From NCBI GenBank assembly GCA_018813765.1, contig JAHJBC010000010.1:1-64000 (forward strand): 64,000 bases of DNA, given 5' to 3'. Below are positions 42,458 through 50,808 of this stretch, piece by piece. The notes below the pieces were generated by a model that had not been told where the DNA came from, did not search any database, and saw only the letters and a program-made list of their open reading frames with translations. Source of the stretch: Gammaproteobacteria bacterium. Lineage in GTDB: Bacteria; Pseudomonadota; Gammaproteobacteria; Burkholderiales; Gallionellaceae. A program made the translations under genes and the position numbers. The first letter of the stretch is position 1, and each line of letters begins with the position of its first letter.

Positions 42458-44089
42458 TTATCTTCTCGCTGGGCTGGACAACATCAAACAGGCCGCGATA
42501 TTGCCTTTCATTTTGCAACTCCGCTCGAATTGTTGCCTGGCTTCAACACCCCGATGCAAGCGCATCAGCGCCACTCCCTTGAAAAAATATACGCGGTCGT
42601 CATCGTCTTTGAGTGCAATAGCGATATCGAATTGCGCCAAAGCTTCATGCAGGCGTCCGGCATTGAGATAGGCCTTGCCCAGCAGAAAACGGGTCGGTTC
42701 GAGTCGCGGGCTGATCGCAGCCGCGCGCTCGAAGTCGAATGCCGCCTCCTCCCATTTGCTCAGCGCCATCAGCGCTTGACCGCGGCTGTAATAGATGCGG
42801 TCCGCGCCCTCGACTTTTTCGTGTTTCAGCAACAGTGCCGCATCGTTCCACAAACGGTAGTCATCGCCAAGTATCCACAAGCGATTCCAGGATAACGGAG
42901 TCAGAATGAGCGCCGCCAATATGGGTAGTAGCAGCATGCTGCGCCTTGACACATGCAGGAACAGCAGGGGAACAAGCAGCATCAAACCAGGCATCCACAA
43001 ATAACTACGGTAGAGCACAAAGGGTTCCTGTACCCGGACACCCACTAGTTCAACGCCGAACTGCAGCCAAGGATAGAGCAAAGCGAAGCCGACCAACCCT
43101 TTCCCCCCCCCTGTTAGCAACAAGCGTAGCGCCACCACTCCATAGGCGCAGAATCCGGCCAAACCGAGCCAGCCCGCCCAATCTGAGAAAGTGGCGACAA
43201 AAGGCTCGCGCATATCCACCGACATCCAGGCCACATTGGGAAGCAGCCACAATGCCAAATATTTGAAGAACAACCCTGCCTGCGTCAACGCACTGAGCAA
43301 GTGCAGCGTCGCGGCATCGGACTCCAGACCGCGCTGCGCGATCGATTCTGCCGCCATCTCTTCATAAGGACTGCCCAACACGCCTTTGGCGAGCATAGTC
43401 ACCAACAAGCCCACTGCCAGAAATGCCGCCCAGGTCAACCAGAGAGTCCGTTTCGAGCACATCACCTTCGCACGCAGCAGCCAGGTGAGCGCGAGCAACA
43501 AGGTCGGCGCCAGCACACTATGTTCTTTGGAAAATACCGCCAAAAAGTAGCACGCCACCGCCAACACCAGCCAGCGTGCGCGTCCGGTAAGCAGTCCGCG
43601 CAGAAAAGCCATTTGCATAAGCAATACGAACAGCGTTGCCATCACGATACTGCGCTGCACCACATAACCCACGGCATATACCGCCACCGGATGCAGCGCG
43701 AAGATTAGCGCACCCGACCAAGCGCCCCAAATCACCGTAGATGGCTTGCCGGTATCCGGCGCCAACGCATCCATCAAATATCGCAGCAGATAGAACAGGG
43801 CAATAACATTCGCCGCATGCAGCAGCAGATTGCCTACATGAAAGAGGTGCGGCACTGCATCGCTGAACAGCACCACCGACAAGTCCAGTGTCGCGTAGGA
43901 TATCCAGCGCAACCCGAAATTGAAATCCGTGAGCGCATGGCGCCCTGCCGAATCTGTACTGAAAAAATACTGGTCGTCGAAAAAGAAGGCATTGCCCAGA
44001 AAAGGCAAATAGACCAGACAGGCCGCCGCCATCAAGGACAGCATCCAGCCGCGGTCGCGCTGATGAAAATAGTTGGTGAGTTTATTCAT
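42458..44089 (-). CDS. Multi-pass GT-C-like membrane protein with C-terminal TPRs, beside the pilin gene
   Basis: This 543-residue protein has about ten membrane helices. The first periplasmic loop holds an acidic pair (GNAFFFDDQYFF, about residues 32-43), as in GT-C glycosyltransferases such as the TMTC family. The C-terminal 130 residues are TPR repeats (ADRIYYSRGQALMALSKWEE, PTRFLLGKAYLNAGRLHEAL, RVYFFKGVALMRLHRGVEAR). Genes of this type next to pilA include pilin glycosyltransferases (TfpW-like), so a role in modifying the adjacent pilin is inferred. It starts 56 bp after the pilin stop, beyond a strong terminator, so it is probably expressed at a lower level. Confidence 0.7.
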   Translation of the reverse strand: MNKLTNYFHQRDRGWMLSLMAAACLVYLPFLGNAFFFDDQYFFSTDSAGRHALTDFNFGLRWISYATLDLSVVLFSDAVPHLFHVGNLLLHAANVIALFYLLRYLMDALAPDTGKPSTVIWGAWSGALIFALHPVAVYAVGYVVQRSIVMATLFVLLMQMAFLRGLLTGRARWLVLAVACYFLAVFSKEHSVLAPTLLLALTWLLRAKVMCSKRTLWLTWAAFLAVGLLVTMLAKGVLGSPYEEMAAESIAQRGLESDAATLHLLSALTQAGLFFKYLALWLLPNVAWMSVDMREPFVATFSDWAGWLGLAGFCAYGVVALRLLLTGGGKGLVGFALLYPWLQFGVELVGVRVQEPFVLYRSYLWMPGLMLLVPLLFLHVSRRSMLLLPILAALILTPLSWNRLWILGDDYRLWNDAALLLKHEKVEGADRIYYSRGQALMALSKWEEAAFDFERAAAISPRLEPTRFLLGKAYLNAGRLHEALAQFDIAIALKDDDDRVYFFKGVALMRLHRGVEARQQFERSCKMKGNIAACLMLSSPARR

Positions 44090-44097
44090 GAACAGCC

Positions 44098-44127
44098 AAA
44101 AAAATGCCCCCCTCCGGAGAGGGGGGC
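44098..44127 (-). terminator. Terminator after the pilin gene
   Basis: On the minus strand a 9-bp stem (GCCCCCCTC with GAGGGGGGC, loop TCCG) is followed by ATTTTTTT. It lies 18 bp after the pilA stop and would let the pilin message be far more abundant than the next gene. Confidence 0.9.
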
Positions 44128-44144
44128 GCTTGAAACACAGTCAG

Positions 44145-44681
44145 TTACGCAGGGCAATTAAAGTACTTGCGTGCGATTTCTTCGGTAATGGTCGTTCCGT
44201 TGGCGGTAGATTGGCAAGCCCACTGCATGGAAGTTCCGGTCGGGTTGCTGCCCAGAATCACCACATCCAGAGTGTCGATAGTGGTCGCCTTGATGCCCTG
44301 TAAGGTCATCGTGATGGACACGCCTTCACCAGCTGCGATGCCGCCGATCACGGTTGCGCCATCGATCGCCATTGAAGAGACTTCGAGGGGGATGGCCGGA
44401 TGCGCCTTGAGGCCGAGGGTATAGAACAGCTCACCTACACCAGTGAGAGTACCTTGGGAGGCGGTCGTCACGGTCTGGGCGACCTGCGGGAAGCTGCCGT
44501 TCTCCTGATAATACATGGCCAGCGCCATCTTGATAGGATCCAGCGTGGATTGCACGCGGGAAAGCTTGGCCTTGACGACGTAATCCTGATAGGCAGGAAT
44601 TGCCACGGCAGCAAGAATACCAATGATCGCGACCACGATCATCAGCTCAATCAGCGTAAAACCTTGTTGAATTTTTTTCAT
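44145..44681 (-). CDS. pilA: Type IV pilin (PilA-like major pilin)
   Basis: This is the structural subunit of type IV pili. From the ATG at 44681 (AGGAG 7 bp upstream) it has 178 residues: a 7-residue leader cut at G7/F8, then [20 protein letters not shown] with Glu at mature position 5. The globular domain ends with a Cys pair (WACQ and YFNC) typical of the disulphide loop. The longer open frame upstream is untranslated leader. A sigma-54 promoter lies at 44747-44764. The next gene may glycosylate it. The intergenic region up to 44904 shows nothing else clear. Confidence 0.95.
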   Translation of the reverse strand: MKKIQQGFTLIELMIVVAIIGILAAVAIPAYQDYVVKAKLSRVQSTLDPIKMALAMYYQENGSFPQVAQTVTTASQGTLTGVGELFYTLGLKAHPAIPLEVSSMAIDGATVIGGIAAGEGVSITMTLQGIKATTIDTLDVVILGSNPTGTSMQWACQSTANGTTITEEIARKYFNCPA

Positions 44682-44746
44682 TTCGGAACTCCTCAAAAAA
44701 TTGTTGGGTGCCTTGCGTTTTACACACGAGGTGTGCGACGAGATAG

Positions 44747-44764
44747 TAGCAGCTTATGTGCCAA
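44747..44764 (-). promoter_or_regulatory. Sigma-54 promoter for pilA
   Basis: On the minus strand TTGGCACATAAGCTGCTA has the invariant GG and GC ten bases apart and matches TGGCAC at the -24 element. It lies 66 bp before the pilA start, and RpoN control of pilA is known in other proteobacteria. Any PilR site further upstream was not identified. Confidence 0.85.
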
Positions 44765-44904
44765 TGGCAAACCTTGATTGCATGAATCCCGCGTTTCCCC
44801 TGCCCTGTCGAATCATCTACTTGCGAGGGAGCAATATCCAACAGGAACGCTCTTCCGCCAGCTTGGCCGATTACTGTCAGCCGACCTGACGTTTTTCGTC
44901 ACCT

Positions 44905-46494
44905 TTATGCCTTGTAACCGGGTATCCGGCTTTCGTCCACTGCATCAATCTGCTCCGGACTGAGGAACTGCTTGGCGTAGTCGAGATAGACCTTCTCGCG
45001 GATGAAGACGTCGAACAGTTCCGGATCGATGTGGCCGTTCTCCTTGAATTTCCCAAGGATACCCAGCGACTCGGTGAGGGTCTTGCCCACTTTGTAGGGG
45101 CGGTCTTTTGCGGTGAGCGCCTCGAAGATGTCGGCGATGCCCATCAGCCGCGCCTGCACCGACATCTGCTCGCGCTTGAGTCCGCGCGGGTAGCCCTTGC
45201 CATCCATGCGCTCGTGGTGGCCGCCCGCGTATTCCGGCACATGCTTGAGGTGGTTGGGCCATGGCAATGCCTCCAGCATCTTGATGGTGACGTTGATGTG
45301 GTGGTTGATGATCTCGCGCTCCGTCGCGGTGAGCGTGCCGGCACGGATGGTGAGGTTCTCCACTTCTTCCGGGGTCAGGAAAGCCGATTCGTTACCTTGC
45401 GTGTCGCGCCAGCGATAGGCGGCGATGCGGCGCACGCGCTCGATGTCGGCATCCTCCATGCGTTCGCCGCCGACGTTGCTGTGGCGCAGGAACTCGCGGT
45501 CGTCGTCGAGTTGCCGCAGATAGGTCGCATGCTCCTCAGCCGTTCTCTCACCCTTTAGCAAGGCGATCTCGGCATCGCGCTTGAGTACTTCGAAACGGGT
45601 GTCGATGAGCTGGATGCGGTCGAAGATGGTCTGCAGCTTGGTGGATTTGTCCACCACATGCACCGGCGTGGTGATCTTGCCGCAGTCGTGCAGCATGCCG
45701 GCGATCTTGAGTTCGTAGCGGTCCTTGTCGCTCAGTTTGAAATCCTTGAGCGAGCCGAGCTGGGTGCGGTTGGCCGCCTCGGCCAGCATCATGGTGAGCG
45801 CGGGGACGCGCGCGCAATGTCCGCCGGTGTAGGGCGATTTGTCGTCGATGGCGGTGTTGATGAGGTTGATCAGGGATTCGAACAGTTCCTCGAGCTGCTG
45901 GATCAGGCGGCGGTTGGTCAGCGCGATGGCTGCCTGCGATGCCAGCGATTCCAGCAGGTGCTGATCGTCGTCGGAGAAGGCGACGATGGCGCCGCTCTGC
46001 CGGTCCTGCGCGTTGATAAGTTGCAGCACACCGATGATCTCGTTCTCGTGGTTCTTCATCGGCACCGCGAGGAAGGAGGTGGAGCGGTAGCCGGTCTTCT
46101 TGTCGAAGTTCTTGGTGCCGGAGAAGTCGAATCCCTCGGCGGTGTAGGCGTCGGCCAGGTTCACCGTGGTGTCGTTGAGCGCCACATGCGCCACCACCAT
46201 GGAGTCGTTGGGCTTACCGTCCTTGCCCGTCAGGTGGATGGGATAGAACGGAATGTGCTTGCCGGTGGTGCCGCCCATCTCGATGCCCAGCGAATCGGTG
46301 CGCATGATCTCGAAGCGCAACAACTGCTGGTCGGGTTCGAGCAGGTACAGCGTGCCGGCGTCCGCATTGGTGATGCGCTTGGCGGCGACCAGGATGGTTT
46401 CCAGCAGACGATTGATGTCGCGCTCGCTGGACAGCGCCACGCCGATGGCGTTGAGCTCTTCCAGTCGGTGCAACAAATTGTCGCTTTGCGTCAT
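44905..46494 (-). CDS. GAF-HD-GYP protein, probable c-di-GMP phosphodiesterase
   Basis: This 529-residue protein has a GAF sensor domain at about residues 15-200 (DAGTLYLLEP, GVLQLINAQDR) and an HD-GYP domain at about 210-520 with LHDCGK, YTGGHCARVP, EIINHHINVT and HHERMDGKGYPRG. HD-GYP enzymes hydrolyse c-di-GMP. An insert of about 60 residues separates the HD and GYP parts. It is the last of eight leftward genes with gaps of 15-56 bp. It starts 18 bp after the ATPase gene stop. Confidence 0.9.
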   Translation of the reverse strand: MTQSDNLLHRLEELNAIGVALSSERDINRLLETILVAAKRITNADAGTLYLLEPDQQLLRFEIMRTDSLGIEMGGTTGKHIPFYPIHLTGKDGKPNDSMVVAHVALNDTTVNLADAYTAEGFDFSGTKNFDKKTGYRSTSFLAVPMKNHENEIIGVLQLINAQDRQSGAIVAFSDDDQHLLESLASQAAIALTNRRLIQQLEELFESLINLINTAIDDKSPYTGGHCARVPALTMMLAEAANRTQLGSLKDFKLSDKDRYELKIAGMLHDCGKITTPVHVVDKSTKLQTIFDRIQLIDTRFEVLKRDAEIALLKGERTAEEHATYLRQLDDDREFLRHSNVGGERMEDADIERVRRIAAYRWRDTQGNESAFLTPEEVENLTIRAGTLTATEREIINHHINVTIKMLEALPWPNHLKHVPEYAGGHHERMDGKGYPRGLKREQMSVQARLMGIADIFEALTAKDRPYKVGKTLTESLGILGKFKENGHIDPELFDVFIREKVYLDYAKQFLSPEQIDAVDESRIPGYKA

Positions 46495-46512
46495 CTCATT
46501 TCCCGTTTGGCC

Positions 46513-48906
46513 TTACTTGATACAGACGGCGCGCACCTGGTGGATATCAGTGATGCCGCTCAGCACCTTTTCGATACCGTCCTGCTTCAGCGTGCGCATG
46601 CCTTCTTCCAGCGCGATTGCGAGCAGTTCGGCCACGCGCGCATGTTCCTGGATGGCTTTCTTGACCGGGTCGGTGCCGATCAGCAACTCGTGCAGGCCGA
46701 CGCGGCCGCGGTAGCCGGTGCCCGAACATTTGTCGCAACCGACCTTCTCGTACAGGGTGATCTGTCCCTTGTCGTCGCCGAACAGGCCGACCCACTCGGC
46801 ATACAGCGCCTTGTAGGCGCCGTTGGGATCCTTCTTCCAGGTTTCGGTGCTCATCAGTTCGCCCGCATATTCGGTCAACAGGTCCTTGATCTCCGCCTGG
46901 CTGGCGATGTGCGCCTTCTTGCAATCCTTGCACAGGCGCTTGGCCAGACGTTGCGCCAGGATGCCGAGCAGCGCATCGGCGAAGTTGAACGGGTCCATGC
47001 CCATGTCGAGCAGGCGGATGATGGATTCCGGCGCGCTGTTGGTGTGCAGGGTAGCGAACACCAGGTGGCCGGTGAGCGATGCTTCGATGCCGATGGAGAC
47101 CGTTTCCTTGTCGCGCATTTCGCCGACCATGATCACGTCCGGGTCGGCACGCAGGAAGGCCCGCATGATCGTGGCGAAATCGAGCCCGGCCTTCTTGTTG
47201 ATCTGCACCTGGCGCAAGCCCTTCTGCGTGATTTCCACCGGGTCTTCCGCGGTCCATATCTTGGTGTCGGGCGTGTTGATGGATTTGAGGATGGAGTGCA
47301 GCGTGGTGGTCTTGCCGGAACCGGTCGGGCCGCACACGAAGAACAGGCCGTAGGGCTTGGCGATCGTTTTCTTGATCAACTCCAGGTTGCGCTTGGAAAA
47401 GCCCATCTGGTCGAGCGGGATGGGTTCGCCCGAGGCCAGGATACGCATCACCACGTCTTCGACGCCGCCCTGCGAGGGAATGGTCGCCACACGCAGCTCG
47501 ATGTCGAGCGGACCGTATTTCTTGAATTTGATCTTGCCGTCCTGCGGTTTGCGTTTCTCAGAGATGTCGAGATCGCACATGATCTTGAGACGGGTGACCA
47601 GCGCGTTGCGGTAGGTCGCAGGTATCTCGATGTAGTTCAGCAGCGAACCGTCCTTGCGCACGCGGATCATGGTCTTGGCCTTGCCTGGCGAAGGTTCGAT
47701 GTGGATGTCGGACGCACCCATCTTGTAGGCATCGATGATGACCTTGTTGACCAGCTTGACCAGTTCGTTGTCGGCGGCCGCGCTGACATCGTCCTGGGAG
47801 GCACCCGCTGCTTCTTCTTCCTCCCCGCCCAGCGAGGTCAGCAGATCATCCATGGACCCGAGGTCTTCAAAACTCCCGGTCGACTCGCCCATTCCGCCGC
47901 CACCGCCGCCGTAGAACTGGTCCAGCGTCGCAACAAACTCGCGCTGGGTGCAGACCTTGTACACCAGCCGATTCTTGGGGAAGATGTTGTTGACCACGCG
48001 CGACGCCTGGATCCGCTCGGGGTCGGTGGTGAGGATGATCACCCCTTCGGGCGTGTCGTCCACCGGCACCCAGTGACTGCTTTCCACATACTCGCGTTTG
48101 AGGTTGCGCAACAGCTCGGACGGCTTGATGCGATCCGACTTGAAGGCTTCGTAAGGCACGCCGAAGAAACTCGACAGTGCCTTGCCCAGTGCCTCCGGTT
48201 TGACCTGGAACTCGTCCAGCAGCACGTCCTCGACATCCACGCCCTTGCGCCTTGCGGTGCGCGTCGCCAGCTCGAACTCGGAGGCGGACATCACCGCGTC
48301 GGCGACCAGATAGTCGTATTTGGTCTTGACCGTGCCCGCCTGCTGCTGGCGCTGTTTGAGCGCGACCGCGAGGGTCTGCGCCAGTTCGCGCACGCCCTCT
48401 TCCACCATGGCCGGGAACGGCAGGCCGGCCTTGTTGTTGATGACCTGCATCACGCCGATCAGGTCGCCATCCTCCGCATCGACGATGGGCGCGACCAGCA
48501 TCTGCTTGGTGCGATAGCCGGTGCGCTTGTCCACGTCCTGCAGGAAACGCAGGGTCGTGCTGTACGAAGCCAGCTCCTGCGCGTCGTAGACGTCCTTGAG
48601 GTTGAGCAGCTTCTTGTGGAATGCGGCATAGCCGGCGATGCTCTGTTCGGCGATGGGCAGCTTGAGGTCCTTGAAGGAATTCAGTCCGGTCTTGACCTTG
48701 GAGATGAGCGAGGCCTTGTCTTCGCCGACCACGTAGATGGTCAACCGGTCGGCGTTGAACAGTGAGCAGATGTCCTTGCTGACATCCAGCATGATCTCGT
48801 CGATGTTGCTGGTGGCGTGGATCTTGTTGGTGACGTGGTTGAGGTTCCTGGTGAACTCCAACCGCACGCCCATATCGTTTGCATTGCCTTGCCCCGGACC
48901 GCTCAT
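46513..48906 (-). CDS. GAF-fused PilB/GspE-family secretion ATPase
   Basis: This 797-residue ATPase resembles PilB/GspE motors of type IV pili and type II secretion. A GAF domain (about residues 10-190, with YRTKQMLVAPIVDAEDGDLI) precedes a GspE N-terminal domain (about 195-330), a Gly/Glu-rich linker and the ATPase core. The core has Walker A GPTGSGKTTT near 528, the Asp box WTAEDPVEIT, Walker B MVGEMRDKETV and a Cys4 zinc site (CKDC, CDKC). No other secretion or pilus-assembly genes adjoin it. A GAF fused to this ATPase suggests ligand control. AGGAGG upstream supports the start. Confidence 0.9.
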   Translation of the reverse strand: MSGPGQGNANDMGVRLEFTRNLNHVTNKIHATSNIDEIMLDVSKDICSLFNADRLTIYVVGEDKASLISKVKTGLNSFKDLKLPIAEQSIAGYAAFHKKLLNLKDVYDAQELASYSTTLRFLQDVDKRTGYRTKQMLVAPIVDAEDGDLIGVMQVINNKAGLPFPAMVEEGVRELAQTLAVALKQRQQQAGTVKTKYDYLVADAVMSASEFELATRTARRKGVDVEDVLLDEFQVKPEALGKALSSFFGVPYEAFKSDRIKPSELLRNLKREYVESSHWVPVDDTPEGVIILTTDPERIQASRVVNNIFPKNRLVYKVCTQREFVATLDQFYGGGGGGMGESTGSFEDLGSMDDLLTSLGGEEEEAAGASQDDVSAAADNELVKLVNKVIIDAYKMGASDIHIEPSPGKAKTMIRVRKDGSLLNYIEIPATYRNALVTRLKIMCDLDISEKRKPQDGKIKFKKYGPLDIELRVATIPSQGGVEDVVMRILASGEPIPLDQMGFSKRNLELIKKTIAKPYGLFFVCGPTGSGKTTTLHSILKSINTPDTKIWTAEDPVEITQKGLRQVQINKKAGLDFATIMRAFLRADPDVIMVGEMRDKETVSIGIEASLTGHLVFATLHTNSAPESIIRLLDMGMDPFNFADALLGILAQRLAKRLCKDCKKAHIASQAEIKDLLTEYAGELMSTETWKKDPNGAYKALYAEWVGLFGDDKGQITLYEKVGCDKCSGTGYRGRVGLHELLIGTDPVKKAIQEHARVAELLAIALEEGMRTLKQDGIEKVLSGITDIHQVRAVCIK

Positions 48907-48931
48907 ACCTGTTCCTCCTGCCCTTCGATTG

Positions 48932-50011
48932 TCATTGCTGCTCGGACTTGGGCACCGACCACAAGCCGTTCTCCAGCACGTATACGTTGTAACCTGCCTG
49001 CGCCAGGATGAATGCCGCTGCCGCGCTGCGGCGGCCGCTCTGGCAATACGCGATATAGGGCGTCATTTTGTTCAGCACCCCGACGGCATTGCGGATGTCG
49101 TTCAACGGCACATTGATCGCGCCCGGCAATTTGTCGTAACGGTATTCCGGCGGATGGCGCACATCCAGCCACACCGCCCCCTCTGCCACCTTCTGCTTCG
49201 CATCGCGATAGCTGATGCGGTGCAGCAGCGGTTCCTGCAGCAGCTCCAGGAAATCCTGTTTCTTCAGGCGCAGCAGCACGCCGTTGCTCTTCATCGTGAC
49301 AGTGGCATTGCGCTTGGTGTCGGAGATCAGCGCCTCCTCGCCGAACACATCGCCCGTCTTGAGATCGGCCAGCACCAAGTTCGCGCCGCCGACCAGCCGC
49401 GTCACCTGCGCGCGCCCGCTTTCGATCAGGTAATAATAATCCCCTTCGTCGCCCTCGCGGATGATGACATCCTTGTCCCATACCGCGATGGCTTCGATGC
49501 GGTTGAGCAGCTTGCCGATATTGGCCGACGGCAGGTGGGCGAACGGGCTGTTGCTCAGGTTCTCCGCACTGAACATGCCGGAGTTGAGCAGTCGTTTCAC
49601 GGCCGTCTCGCTGCCGTCCCTGACCGCCATGGGTCTCACATCATCGTGATAGACGAACTGGTCCCAGGTCACGATGCGGTCGAGCAGGTCGTCGGCCACG
49701 CGCAGCAACTGCGCCTGCGGACTCAGCACCTGCGCCGAGCGGATCTCGGGCTGGCGCTTGCCGATGGGATGGCGCGCCCATTCCGAATCCGAACGTATGA
49801 CCACGCGGTTGCCGTCCACATATTCCACTTCCAGCTCGCCGCGCAGCAGATAGACTGACTGCCCCTGCAACGGCCTGTCCTTGAACGGATCGCGCCCCTG
49901 CTCCACGTTCTCGACGTGGCAGTAGTCGAGCAGTTCGCGCAGCCGCGCAGGGCTGAACGAAGAGATCGGTTCCAGCGCGGCGAGAGTCCTGATGTCCAAT
50001 ATATCTTGCAT
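48932..50011 (-). CDS. Cyclic-nucleotide-binding protein with C-terminal rhodanese domain
   Basis: This 359-residue protein has two cNMP-binding-like beta barrels: one at about residues 15-110, and a better one at about 145-265 (EGDEGDYYYLIESGRAQVTR, LKTGDVFGEEALISDTKRNA). A rhodanese domain ends it (WLDVRHPPEYRYDKLPGAIN, active Cys in YCQSGRRS). It likely reads cAMP or cGMP from the cyclase in the same operon; the output of the rhodanese domain is unknown. It is 25 bp from the ATPase gene and 15 bp from the phosphodiesterase gene. Confidence 0.88.
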   Translation of the reverse strand: MQDILDIRTLAALEPISSFSPARLRELLDYCHVENVEQGRDPFKDRPLQGQSVYLLRGELEVEYVDGNRVVIRSDSEWARHPIGKRQPEIRSAQVLSPQAQLLRVADDLLDRIVTWDQFVYHDDVRPMAVRDGSETAVKRLLNSGMFSAENLSNSPFAHLPSANIGKLLNRIEAIAVWDKDVIIREGDEGDYYYLIESGRAQVTRLVGGANLVLADLKTGDVFGEEALISDTKRNATVTMKSNGVLLRLKKQDFLELLQEPLLHRISYRDAKQKVAEGAVWLDVRHPPEYRYDKLPGAINVPLNDIRNAVGVLNKMTPYIAYCQSGRRSAAAAFILAQAGYNVYVLENGLWSVPKSEQQ

Positions 50012-50026
50012 GTTTTTCTCTCGCTG

Positions 50027-50791
50027 TCAGAACTCGAAGGTCTGGCCGTTCTGCAGCATCTTCGGCGTAAAACCCTGCACACATTCATTCACCTCGTGCA
50101 TGGTCAGTTCGATCTCGCCGGGCTTGAGGTGGGTGATATATATCCTGGGGTCAAGTTTCAGTTTGCGCAATTCTTCGGCCAGCAGGGACGGGCACAGATG
50201 CTTGGATATCACGGCCAGTTCCTTTTCGGCGTTGGAGAATGCGGTCTCGATGATCAGGTATTCGAGGTTGTCGATGCGGTTGATCTCCTCCCACAAGGCG
50301 TCGCAGGTGGTGGTGTCGCCGCTGAACACCAGGCTGGTCTTGCCGCTGTCGATACGAAAACCGACCGCCGGCACCACATGATTGACCGGCAACGGGGTGA
50401 TCTTGCGTCCGCCGATCTCCACCGTCTCGCCCAGCGCGATGCGCTCGTAGCGCACGATGGGCTGGTGCAGGTTGGGAATCTCGCTGAAATCCGGCCAGAT
50501 CTCCCAGTTGAACACATGCTGCCGGAGTATTTCCAGCGTCTCGTCGGTGGCGTGGATGACCAGCGGCTTGTCGCGCATGAATCCCACGCTGTCTACCAGC
50601 AGCGGCAGACAGGCGATGTGATCCAGGTGGGAATGGGTAACGAAGACGTGATCGACCACGCACATCTCGGTCAGGCTCAGGTCGCTGACACCGGTGCCCG
50701 CATCGATCAGCACGTCATGGTCGAGCAGCATGGCAGTGGTGCGCAAGTTGCCACCGATCCCCCCGCTGCATCCCAGAATTCTGAGTTTCAT
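50027..50791 (-). CDS. Metallo-beta-lactamase-fold protein, likely cyclic nucleotide phosphodiesterase (class II)
   Basis: This 254-residue hydrolase has the metal site THSHLDHIACLP (HxHxDH, residues about 52-58), LPVNHVVPAVGF, FSGDTTT and ITHLKPGE. The overall layout is that of class II 3',5'-cyclic nucleotide phosphodiesterases and RNase Z-like enzymes. Next to an adenylate cyclase and a cNMP-binding protein, a cAMP/cGMP phosphodiesterase is the better guess; another phosphoesterase remains possible. Confidence 0.75.
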   Translation of the reverse strand: MKLRILGCSGGIGGNLRTTAMLLDHDVLIDAGTGVSDLSLTEMCVVDHVFVTHSHLDHIACLPLLVDSVGFMRDKPLVIHATDETLEILRQHVFNWEIWPDFSEIPNLHQPIVRYERIALGETVEIGGRKITPLPVNHVVPAVGFRIDSGKTSLVFSGDTTTCDALWEEINRIDNLEYLIIETAFSNAEKELAVISKHLCPSLLAEELRKLKLDPRIYITHLKPGEIELTMHEVNECVQGFTPKMLQNGQTFEF

Positions 50792-50808
50792 GTTTTGCGT
50801 TGCCCCAC

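Noticed and set aside
45658-48765. A very long plus-strand open frame (over 1000 codons)
   Set aside because: It is antisense to the GAF-HD-GYP and PilB/GspE-like genes, both with clear motifs; its translation is rich in His, Asp and Gln as expected from the opposite strand of GC-rich DNA.
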